Counted from the first letter of the stretch, positions 1 through 5,659 are shown. The stretch is 5,783 bases of DNA from Thermoplasmata archaeon (GCA_021850745.1 JAJZKX010000136.1:1-5783); one strand, 5' to 3'. The notes: a model not told the origin generated them from the sequence alone. Program-made: numbers and translations.

Positions 1-1507
1 AATGAAAATCAGGTTCTCCAAAACCCTCAAGATTAAGCATTTTAGCATATTCCTCTTTCATGGACCTGGTCCGGAAGACAAATATTGATGATGTATTCGC
101 AAGAAGTGATTTATTATCCCGGTAGGCGAACAGGTCGTCCAGGCTCTGGGTTATCGATATTATTGAAAGCATGTAGTGCCTTGAATGCCTGCTCAGGTTC
201 GAAAGTATTCCTGAGGCACTCCGGTTTGATAGTGCCAGGTGTGCTTCGTCTATAACAAGCATTTTCTTTGTTCCGGGGGTGTGAACTGAATATACAAAGA
301 TGGAAAGAATCAGTTCCGGCAGGAGGCTTTCCGAAGTTTCCTCCTCCAGTATGTCCGTCTTGAAAATAACCACGCTGATATGATCGCTCATCCAGGATTC
401 AGAACTGATGAAATTCAAGGCTTTTGATCCACTGGAATTCATCCCGTATTTGCTCCATATGCTGTGGATAATATCCGCCGCCTTCTCCTCCGGATTTTCC
501 TGCAAAACAGATTCAATGTGGTTTTCAATTTCCTTTTTCATCCTGTCGTCTCCAAAAATTGTACTGGAAATTATTGAAGCCAGAGGGGATATCAGGTCAG
601 TATCCAAGGATCCTCCCAGGGAAAGATCAAGCAGGTCTCCCTTCCGGAAATTTATTTCGACTGCCCCCGGCCCGAACATATCGGCAGCATATTCATTGAG
701 TGGGTCAACAATGAAGATCTTGCCGGCATTTCCGGACGCAATCGATCTCCTCAGGAATATCTTTGAAAAGAATGACTTTCCTGATCCGGTCTCTCCCACT
801 ATGACCGAATTGAATGATTCATTCTGGAAGCTGTCAATGATTACGGGCTTTTCATTCATGGAATCAATTCCCACAAACACGCCCTTGCCTGGCTGCGGAG
901 TCGAGTATACAGGCAGTATGGAAGAAACAGACCTGGAATCAATGATGTAGGGATTTTCCCTCCGTCTTTTCAATGAGAAATGATTTCGGAGGGTTCTTCC
1001 GTTTATATTTGATATTCTGCGGTTTAAAATTCCCAGGTAATTCATGGCAGATTCAAATCTGTAGGTATTCTCCTTTAGTTCCAGCGGGTCTCTTCCCATT
1101 ATCTCGAATGCTATGTCCAGGTAGAACATTGTGTTATCCTGATTCCTGACACGGTCTGAAAGGAACTCCACCTCACCCGATTCTCTTTTGAGGTCCTCGT
1201 ATAAATGGCTCTTTTTACCGTAATGGAACCTCATTTCCGCATGCCTTGAAGAAAGAAGTCCAGCCAGTATTCTATCACTCTTCTGTCTTTCTAAGGGTTC
1301 AAGCTTAAATCTGGCGATAATGGGAAAATCAAAGCTCTCAATTATGGATTCATAGGAATGGCCTAAAGAATAAGTCATATCTATGGTTTTATACATGGTT
1401 TCATAATTCCTGATCCTGAAATAATTCCTGCCTGTCCAGAAATCATGCCTGGATTGAATTGTTCCCTGTGAATCTTCAGTGGAACCTCTATGCTTGTTTT
1501 TATCCAT
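1..1507 (-). CDS. VirB4/TraC/CedB-like DNA-transfer ATPase, C-terminus cut by window edge
   Basis: A minus-strand reading frame opens with ATG at 1507 and stays open for 502 codons to the left edge, so the C-terminus is missing. The P-loop GETGSGKS lies at residues 238-245 (plus coordinates 773-796), with the preceding strand SVIV. The Walker B LVIDEAH has D420 and E421 (near 245-250). A conserved ITQ with Q454 follows, and an Arg-bearing FRTR at 478-481 sits in the place of the arginine finger. This order is that of VirB4/TraC/HerA hexameric motor ATPases. Residues 35-230 also match the TraC pattern: a tyrosine-rich start, then PIIARFKLEPLERQKSDRIL (the 'P-hydrophobic-basic' stretch of the middle domain), ending in a 'g-hydrophobic-PVIIDSF' strand just before the P-loop. 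The usual N-terminal TraC domain is absent and seems to sit in the gene upstream (1518-2252). By family, such ATPases energise substrate movement or pilus assembly at the inner face of the membrane. The gene starts 10 bases after its neighbour's stop, with only a weak GGT-type ribosome site. A HerA-family role in DNA repair is less likely given the VirB6- and pilin-like neighbours. Confidence 0.88.
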   Translation of the reverse strand, partial: MDKNKHRGSTEDSQGTIQSRHDFWTGRNYFRIRNYETMYKTIDMTYSLGHSYESIIESFDFPIIARFKLEPLERQKSDRILAGLLSSRHAEMRFHYGKKSHLYEDLKRESGEVEFLSDRVRNQDNTMFYLDIAFEIMGRDPLELKENTYRFESAMNYLGILNRRISNINGRTLRNHFSLKRRRENPYIIDSRSVSSILPVYSTPQPGKGVFVGIDSMNEKPVIIDSFQNESFNSVIVGETGSGKSFFSKIFLRRSIASGNAGKIFIVDPLNEYAADMFGPGAVEINFRKGDLLDLSLGGSLDTDLISPLASIISSTIFGDDRMKKEIENHIESVLQENPEEKAADIIHSIWSKYGMNSSGSKALNFISSESWMSDHISVVIFKTDILEEETSESLLPELILSIFVYSVHTPGTKKMLVIDEAHLALSNRSASGILSNLSRHSRHYMLSIISITQSLDDLFAYRDNKSLLANTSSIFVFRTRSMKEEYAKMLNLEGFGEPDFH

Positions 1508-1517
1508 GTCAGGTACC

Positions 1518-2252
1518 CTACACTATATTCGAGAAGATTTCCTCAAATTCATGTCTTGAGGAAATCCTTCTTGCCGTAAACCCAAGGACAGCAATATCAC
1601 GTCTTAGTTTTTCCATTTCTTCCATTATTTTCAGTGCAGCACTTTGAAAACCTGAAGTACCTGCAGAAGAATGCATCACTGCAAAACTTTTAAAATAATA
1701 CACGTCCCTGAAAGCATATTCCAGGAGTTCTGCATAGTCTCTCTCAATCTCTCCTGTCTGATCCGGCAAATATCCGGCTGGATCCAGAACTTGAGGTATG
1801 CTGACAAATTCAATGCTGCAGTCAATTTTGTTAAGAAGAATGCGTATGCTTTCGTCAACAGCTTTCAGATCACCGGGTGGAATGCTGTGAAACTGTTCCG
1901 ATCCGATTTCAAGTATTCCGGCAGCTTCATTTTCAATGCTGGCAATAAACGTGCCTTCCATTTCATGCAGAGCGTACGCGTTTCTTATGGTTCCTTCAGA
2001 TCTGGAAAAACGGCGTATAAGCCAGTGCCAGGCAACTGTTCCGGCAACTTCACCATGGATCTTCCAGAAAATAAATATAAACGAGATTAGAAGAAAAAGT
2101 ATTGAACCATAAAGCGTGAACTTGAAAAGGAGTGCAGCTAAGCTTATGGACAGGATTAACAGCATAAATCTTCTGTATTCAATTCCAAAAATATTGGATT
2201 CGTATCTAAGGACATTTTTTGCAACGCGTTCATTATAGCTTTTCATGATCAT
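1518..2252 (-). CDS. VirB3/PrgI-like membrane hairpin fused to a VirB4/TraC-type N-terminal domain
   Basis: The protein has 244 residues. After a basic cytosolic start (about 1-27), two hydrophobic helices follow at about 28-43 and 46-63, the layout of VirB3/PrgI-family T4SS proteins. The rest is soluble. Residues about 100-152 (GILEIGSEQF, then an acidic helix, LLNKIDCSIEFVSI) resemble the first domain of TraC/VirB4, where a strand ending in 'hydrophobic-E-hydrophobic' leads to a helix with 'fLNsl.fpiqi'. Residues 168-194 (ERDYAELL, then YYFKSFAVM) and 204-241 (a helix with LRRDIAVLGFTARRIS, then EFEEIF) follow the same family pattern and end where TraC normally continues into its middle domain. 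I infer a VirB3 plus VirB4-domain-1 fusion that would dock the ATPase of the next gene to the membrane. The ATG at 2252 overlaps the end of the upstream gene by 20 bases, suggesting translational coupling; ATG at 2246 is an alternative. Family assignment rests on pattern memory, not a search. Confidence 0.75.
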   Translation of the reverse strand: MIMKSYNERVAKNVLRYESNIFGIEYRRFMLLILSISLAALLFKFTLYGSILFLLISFIFIFWKIHGEVAGTVAWHWLIRRFSRSEGTIRNAYALHEMEGTFIASIENEAAGILEIGSEQFHSIPPGDLKAVDESIRILLNKIDCSIEFVSIPQVLDPAGYLPDQTGEIERDYAELLEYAFRDVYYFKSFAVMHSSAGTSGFQSAALKIMEEMEKLRRDIAVLGFTARRISSRHEFEEIFSNIV

Positions 2253-3267
2253 TTATTCCTGTGTTGAGTTCACCCTGCTCAATTGTCTTGAAATCGATCC
2301 CTCCATTCCCATTATTTCCGGATGGAGAGAATTTGATGTTCCGCATCAGCGGAAGTGCTGCAACTCCCGTGACTGAGTTTATGCCGGAGTTTCCGGTAGC
2401 AATTGCCGCAAATCCCTGTACACCCGCAGCCCCATATTCAATGGTTGAACCGAGGGATGCTCCGGAAAGGAATGAAGTAATGGTGCTGAACCTGAAAATA
2501 GGGGATTGACTGAAAAGCAGAATGGGCATCATGGCTGCAAGGCTGATCAGTGCAAGCCTGAGGATAAAATCGTCCGGAACAAGAGTGGTTATATAAATGG
2601 GAATAAGTACGAAAAATGGCAGAACCGAGAGCCCGATGAAGAATTTCCAGAAGCTTACCGCTGTCTTTTCCATTCCGGGGACAGCAGAAAGAATTGTAAA
2701 CACGGGCAGTGTTACCATGAAAAAAAGGATCAGAGCCTGCCTGAGTGCCAGCATGCCAAGAAGGGCCATGATGACTGCAAAATATCCAGAATAGAATACC
2801 AGATTCAGGAGAAGGCTTCCCATGTTGTTTCCTGAAAGATTCTGGGAAAGCTGGGATGGCAAATTTATGTTGATCATTATGTTGTACCAGTTTATGTTTC
2901 CATTCCACAGAACAAGAAATATGGACCTGGAAATGTCAAGCACTGCAAGGGATATCTGGTATGCCAGGATTCCGACTGAAACAGAAATGACGAGGCGTAT
3001 TATGAACTTCCCGGATGAAGAAGGCTCCAGAATGGAGTTTCTGGCCACATATACAAACGATGATGCAATAAGTATGAGTGAAATCACGGGGATGTAAAAA
3101 TTTCCCAGTAGGGTATTATAAAGTCCGGAGAGGCCTGCCAGCTTGAATATTCCAAATGAATAGTTTGGATTCAGGCCATAGTATACGGCATAGTACCAGA
3201 AAAGGGAAATCAGTGGCGAGAGAGCATCATCAATAACGGTAAGCACAGCGGATATGAGCCCTTCCAC
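2233..3267 (-). CDS. VirB6/TrbL/CedA-like polytopic membrane channel protein
   Basis: The protein has 344 residues and is strongly hydrophobic. Likely membrane segments are at about 13-32 (short, amphipathic), 55-75, 88-120 (one long or two), 150-178, 180-196, 208-230 and 235-253. These are followed by a tail of about 90 residues, rich in Gly, Ala, Ser and Asn, that is probably cytosolic. The block around 188-225 (PVFTILSAVPGMEKTAVSFWKF and the next helix) resembles the conserved region of VirB6/TrbL, where a Pro-containing helix end is followed by an aromatic/basic helix. Six to seven membrane passes and this gene order also fit CedA, the membrane channel of crenarchaeal DNA import. The predicted role is the inner-membrane pore of a DNA-transfer machine, working with the pilin-like protein upstream and the ATPase downstream. 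The start is GTG at 3267: it is the first start codon after in-frame stops, 22 bases past the upstream stop, with no strong ribosome site. Polytopic proteins are hard to assign by eye, so context carries much of the weight. Confidence 0.75.
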   Translation of the reverse strand: MEGLISAVLTVIDDALSPLISLFWYYAVYYGLNPNYSFGIFKLAGLSGLYNTLLGNFYIPVISLILIASSFVYVARNSILEPSSSGKFIIRLVISVSVGILAYQISLAVLDISRSIFLVLWNGNINWYNIMININLPSQLSQNLSGNNMGSLLLNLVFYSGYFAVIMALLGMLALRQALILFFMVTLPVFTILSAVPGMEKTAVSFWKFFIGLSVLPFFVLIPIYITTLVPDDFILRLALISLAAMMPILLFSQSPIFRFSTITSFLSGASLGSTIEYGAAGVQGFAAIATGNSGINSVTGVAALPLMRNIKFSPSGNNGNGGIDFKTIEQGELNTGINDHEKL

Positions 3268-3289
3268 ATCAGAAAGACCAATCAGAGAA

Positions 3290-3580
3290 TCACGCGCCCG
3301 TTATTATATAATTGAGAACAGCGTAAAGTGCCCCGCTCATGGCAAAAATGTAGATGAGAGTCCCTATGAGGGCATTTTTGGTACGAGTGCGCGCTTCAAA
3401 CTTCCGGTTCTCATCCGTGCTGAAATATCCTATGGCTATAGGAATCCACAGAAGGCCGATGAGGACTGCAGAAATGGAAGCAACAACGGCATAAACACGG
3501 TTTATCATGGTTGAAATCTGCTGTGTGCTACCACTAATGGCATTTATTACACTAAGTATATTTGTGGTATTAATGACCAT
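3290..3580 (-). CDS. Two-helix VirB2/TrbC-type pilin-like protein (CedA1/TedC-like)
   Basis: From ATG at 3580 the protein has 96 residues. A polar N-terminal stretch is followed by a hydrophobic helix at about 30-50 (ending IPIAIGYF), a charged, net basic loop at 52-68 (DENRKFEARTRTK) and a second helix at 69-89 ending in a short tail, ITGA. Two helices joined by a basic loop, in a protein of about 100 residues, is the architecture of VirB2/TrbC pilins and of the archaeal pilins CedA1 and TedC. It is the first gene of the operon and has no obvious cleavable signal peptide. The frame stays open upstream to a TTG at 3781, with ATGs at 3694 and 3589, but the DNA between 3590 and 3781 is AT-rich and reads like non-coding sequence. 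A TATA box centred near 3605 is about 24 bases from ATG 3580, which supports a leaderless start there. It could instead be a small T4SS accessory membrane protein. Confidence 0.68.
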   Translation of the reverse strand: MVINTTNILSVINAISGSTQQISTMINRVYAVVASISAVLIGLLWIPIAIGYFSTDENRKFEARTRTKNALIGTLIYIFAMSGALYAVLNYIITGA

Positions 3581-3600
3581 AAATACCATAAGTGCACTAG

Positions 3601-3614
3601 ATATATAATTTTTT
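3601..3614 (-). promoter_or_regulatory. TATA-box promoter of the T4SS-like operon
   Basis: On the minus strand this reads AAAAAATTATATAT. The core TTATATAT (3601-3608) is centred about 24 bases before the ATG at 3580, the distance expected between an archaeal TATA box and a transcription start. It is preceded by an A-run that could serve as the TFB recognition element. The transcript would begin at or very near the ATG, giving a leaderless mRNA. Confidence 0.5.
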
Positions 3615-3826
3615 AAAATGAAAGGACAATTGTCGGGAGTCTTTAGAATAACATTTGAAACTGGCCGGAGATACGCTATTGCTTTGGTTAACATATTATA
3701 TGGATAAAAGGAAACATGTCTAAATTCCGGATTTACAAAAGTAATCCCGGAAATGGCAAAATTTTTGAAAGTGTGTGTCAACGAGTTTGAAACATTGACC
3801 CCGTTTCCACAAGAGAGTCATGGTAA

Positions 3827-3844
3827 TCCGATGTTCCCATCGAA
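3827..3844 (-). other. Hairpin with GNRA loop downstream of thioesterase gene
   Basis: On the minus strand the sequence TTCGATG-GGAA-CATCGGA forms a 7-bp stem (one G-U pair) closed by a GGAA loop, a stable GNRA tetraloop. It starts about 25 bases after the thioesterase stop codon. There is no T-tract behind it, so it is not a standard terminator; it could be a 3'-end stabiliser or chance. Confidence 0.35.
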
Positions 3845-3869
3845 TAATTTCTGGAGGCTGATAATGCCT

Positions 3870-4358
3870 TTATTTCTTTAGATCGGCTTTTATTTTTGCG
3901 AGCTGTGCAAGTCTAATCCTGCTCCTCTCGGCAGCTTCCTCGAATATTTTCTTTTCCTCATCAGTCTCAATCTTCATTCCCGGTATGTCTGTCGGTTTCC
4001 CATCCTGATCCACTGCAACATAGGTCAGGAAGCTCTTGGTTGCCACTCTTCTGGTTCCCGTCAATCCCTCCTCTGTTGTCACGTTCACCTCTATTTCCAT
4101 TGTGGATCTGGTCACATAGTTCAGCTTGCCGGTTATGGTTACTATATCACCAAGATGTATGGGAACAAGGAAGAATAGACTGTCAATACTCCCAGTGACA
4201 TTTCTGCGCCTTGAATGCCTTGTGGCAACTATTCCGGCAACGTTATCGATCCATTCCACAAGCCTTCCGCCGTAAAGTGCATTGAAGATATTTGTGTCGG
4301 GTGGCAATACCAGCCTCTCCAGTTCAGTGTATGATTCTTTCCAGGATTTAGATTCCAT
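3870..4358 (-). CDS. Acyl-CoA thioesterase, hotdog fold (YciA/BACH family)
   Basis: The protein has 162 residues, the normal size of a single-hotdog acyl-CoA hydrolase. The signature lies at residues 23-38: N23, then FNALYGGRLVEWID, where the GG-hydrophobic-hydrophobic-x-W-hydrophobic-D motif marks the central hotdog helix and D38 matches the family's catalytic Asp. Strands follow at about 53-65 (VTGSIDSLFFLVPI), 70-80 (GDIVTITGKLNYV), 85-95 and 105-116 (VATKSFLTYVAVD), the usual order. The C-terminal 30 residues form a charged helix, common in this family. It would hydrolyse acyl-CoA thioesters to free acids and CoA in the cytosol; chain-length preference cannot be read from sequence. The gene stands alone, divergent from rpiA, and its ATG lies about 24 bases from a TATA-like element, so the mRNA is probably leaderless. 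Confidence 0.9.
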   Translation of the reverse strand: MESKSWKESYTELERLVLPPDTNIFNALYGGRLVEWIDNVAGIVATRHSRRRNVTGSIDSLFFLVPIHLGDIVTITGKLNYVTRSTMEIEVNVTTEEGLTGTRRVATKSFLTYVAVDQDGKPTDIPGMKIETDEEKKIFEEAAERSRIRLAQLAKIKADLKK

Positions 4359-4376
4359 GAAAACTTGATAGCTATT

Positions 4377-4386
4377 TGATATATGT
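4377..4386 (-). promoter_or_regulatory. TATA box of the thioesterase gene
   Basis: The minus strand reads ACATATATCA here, with its centre about 24 bases before the ATG at 4358. There is no Shine-Dalgarno-like sequence directly upstream of that ATG, which agrees with a leaderless transcript. Confidence 0.45.
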
Positions 4387-4484
4387 TTTTTGCAGAACTT
4401 ATTTCACACATAATGGTAACTTGCATAACAAGGTAGCCAAAATGAGAACATTGATCAGCTTGGCAAAGGTTTTTCAACTTCCTG

Positions 4485-4495
4485 AAAATATTTTA
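4485..4495 (+). promoter_or_regulatory. TATA box of rpiA
   Basis: AAAATATTTTA is centred at 4490, 24 bases before the TTG at 4514. That spacing matches the other two promoters proposed in this window and supports TTG 4514, not an upstream ATG, as the rpiA start. A GGAAGG stretch (4499-4506) lies between the two and could alternatively act as a ribosome site if transcription starts further upstream. Confidence 0.45.
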
Positions 4496-4513
4496 GGAAG
4501 GGAAGGAATTGAG

Positions 4514-5188
4514 TTGTCATTAATTGAGGATGAAAAAAAATCGGCTGCAAAAGAGGCTGCAAAGCTGATCAGGGATGGAATGATAGTAGGCATCGGAACA
4601 GGTTCCACAGTGAATTACTTTATTGAAGAACTTGGGAAAAAAGTCGTCTCTGGCCTTAAAATTAAGGGAGTGTCAAGCTCCATAAGGTCTTCTGATCTGG
4701 CAAGAAGCCATGGAATAGAAATAATGGACGATTTTCAGGGAATAATGGATATTGACGTTGACGGTGCTGATCAGGTGGATGGAAACGGAAATCTCATAAA
4801 GGGAGGTGGAGGAGCACTCCTGAGGGAAAAAATAGTAGCCTACAACAGCATGAATGTATGCATAATAGTTGATAAGGAGAAGATGGCGGGTGACAAGTTT
4901 GGTTCATTTCCATTGCCCGTAGAGGTCACCCCTTATTACGCATCAGGAACAATCAGCCATATAGAAAAACTGGGGTCTCACTGCAAACTGAGGCAGAACG
5001 GTAAATTTGTCACAGATAACGGCAATCTCATAGCTGACTGTGAATTTGGAAAAATACCAGATCCCGAGATGCTCCAGAAAAAGATCAAGTCGATTCCCGG
5101 TGTTGTGGAAGTCGGGTTGTTTGTAGGAATGGCTTCGGAGATTATAGTAGGTTCTGAAAAGTCGGCGAGTACATTAAAATTGAAATAA
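4514..5188 (+). CDS. rpiA: Ribose-5-phosphate isomerase A
   Basis: The enzyme interconverts ribose 5-phosphate and ribulose 5-phosphate in the cytosol, supplying ribose for nucleotides. From TTG 4514 the protein has 224 residues, the family's usual length, and all RpiA signatures are present: GIGTGST phosphate loop (26-32), DVDGADQVD (81-89, with the active-site aspartates D81 and D84), KGGGGALLREK (96-106, with the catalytic Glu as E105), K124 in VDKEK, and the C-terminal TDNGN (167-171) and PGVVEVGLFVGMA (195-207). The frame extends upstream to ATGs at 4442 and 4376, which would add 24 or 46 residues. Those residues have no counterpart at the RpiA N-terminus, where homologues begin only a few residues before the EKK-type helix, so I chose the TTG. 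The gene is divergent from the thioesterase gene and convergent with the regulator downstream; no pentose-pathway neighbour is visible. Confidence 0.93.
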   Translation: MSLIEDEKKSAAKEAAKLIRDGMIVGIGTGSTVNYFIEELGKKVVSGLKIKGVSSSIRSSDLARSHGIEIMDDFQGIMDIDVDGADQVDGNGNLIKGGGGALLREKIVAYNSMNVCIIVDKEKMAGDKFGSFPLPVEVTPYYASGTISHIEKLGSHCKLRQNGKFVTDNGNLIADCEFGKIPDPEMLQKKIKSIPGVVEVGLFVGMASEIIVGSEKSASTLKLK

Positions 5189-5189
5189 T

Positions 5190-5210
5190 GGGTTATTAAA
5201 AAATAAACCC
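5190..5210. terminator. Hairpin and T-tract between convergent genes
   Basis: GGGTT (5190-5194) pairs with AACCC (5206-5210) across an A/T-only loop. On the minus strand the loop carries a six-T run (5198-5203) followed by A/T, about 20 bases past the regulator's stop at 5221. An intrinsic archaeal terminator needs mainly an oligo-T tract, so this best serves the minus-strand gene. For rpiA, a weaker T-rich stretch lies at 5219-5227. Confidence 0.45.
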
Positions 5211-5220
5211 TTGACAATAT

Positions 5221-5577
5221 TTATTTCTGGAAGCTTCTAAGCTGATCTATATCTGTGTTTATCTCAGCAATCTTATTTGACAGATCCTGGATTATTTCCT
5301 CAAGAATCTCTCCAAAATTCTTGGAAAGTTTATAACCGTGAATAGGTCTCCCTTTTCCCTCTTTCTTCATGTTTCGCTTGTTGATCCAACCTTTTCGTCT
5401 CAGCCACTGCATGGCAATAGAGACTTCTGGTTGCCTCAACCCTGTTTCTCTTTCAATTTCCACGCTAGTAATCTCGCCCTTGTTTCTTATGTAAACCAGT
5501 GTATACGCCACGCTTCTGGGTATATCTGATATAATGAGATATCTAGCCAGTTTTTCGTTCTCTTCAGACAGTACCAT
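5221..5577 (-). CDS. Archaeal winged-helix transcriptional regulator with C-terminal coiled coil
   Basis: The protein has 118 residues. A helix at about 18-32 leads into a helix-turn-helix: SVEIERETG (38-46) as the support helix and RQPEVSIAMQWLRRKG (48-63) as the recognition helix. A basic wing follows (66-85, with KKEGKGRP), and then a helix with heptad character (88-115) that probably forms a dimer coiled coil. The 'TGLRQPEVSIAM' block is one I recall from a family of predicted archaeal MarR/TrmB-like regulators (COG3355 type); its ligands are unknown. It would bind DNA as a dimer. A GGTGAG ribosome site sits 5 bases before the ATG, unlike the apparently leaderless genes beside it. A 7-bp inverted repeat in its own promoter suggests autoregulation. 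It converges on rpiA, so there is no operon context for a target. Confidence 0.82.
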   Translation of the reverse strand: MVLSEENEKLARYLIISDIPRSVAYTLVYIRNKGEITSVEIERETGLRQPEVSIAMQWLRRKGWINKRNMKKEGKGRPIHGYKLSKNFGEILEEIIQDLSNKIAEINTDIDQLRSFQK

Positions 5578-5582
5578 TTTAA

Positions 5583-5588
5583 CTCACC
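5583..5588 (-). promoter_or_regulatory. Shine-Dalgarno site of the regulator gene
   Basis: The minus strand reads GGTGAG, 5 bases before the ATG at 5577 and complementary to the conserved archaeal 16S 3' end. It fixes the start and implies a short 5' leader. Confidence 0.6.
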
Positions 5589-5601
5589 GAATTATTATTG
5601 T

Positions 5602-5634
5602 GTATTTAATATTTCCCAGTTCCTAATAAATATT
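5602..5634 (-). promoter_or_regulatory. Promoter of the regulator gene with a 7-bp inverted repeat
   Basis: Two A/T elements can act as TATA boxes on the minus strand: AATATTAAATA (5603-5613) and AATATTTATTA (5624-5634). The second gives a start point that would include the ribosome site in the mRNA. AATATTT (5608-5614) and AAATATT (5628-5634) form a perfect 7-bp inverted repeat with half-sites 20 bp apart, two helical turns, as a dimeric winged-helix protein would prefer. In A/T-rich DNA such a repeat can arise by chance. Confidence 0.35.
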
Positions 5635-5659
5635 GCTATATCTATATTTCTAAAATTTA

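Larger units (their letters stand above)
3581..3869. other. Intergenic region between thioesterase gene and T4SS-like operon
   Basis: This gap of about 290 bases separates the thioesterase stop from the probable pilin-like start. It holds the operon TATA box (3601-3614) and a hairpin (3827-3844). I see no tRNA, rRNA, C/D-box pair or repeat array in it. Reading frames crossing it (minus frame upstream of 3580; a 24-codon plus-strand ORF at 3716-3790) lack convincing promoters or recognisable protein character. Confidence 0.6.

Noticed and set aside
408..950. 180-codon plus-strand open frame
   Set aside because: It lies fully antisense to the ATPase region holding the P-loop; its translation is Ser/Phe-rich with no recognisable domain, as expected of a shadow frame.
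1671..2090. 139-codon plus-strand open frame
   Set aside because: Antisense to the VirB3/TraC-like gene, whose membrane and domain pattern is convincing; no promoter or ribosome site.
2438..2908. 156-codon minus-strand frame inside the VirB6-like gene
   Set aside because: It overlaps in a different frame and encodes a His/Pro/Ser-rich string without domain character, while the other frame is a clear polytopic membrane protein.
3716..3790. 24-codon plus-strand ORF with AAGGAA before its ATG and a nearby TATATGG
   Set aside because: The TATA-like element is only about 18 bases from the ATG, too close for a leaderless start, and the peptide has no recognisable features.
4229..4477. Minus-strand frame spanning the thioesterase/rpiA promoter region
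   Set aside because: It overlaps the thioesterase 5' end in another frame and both promoters; no family character.
4978..5217. 79-codon minus-strand frame antisense to the rpiA 3' end
   Set aside because: Covers conserved RpiA motifs on the other strand and is a typical shadow.
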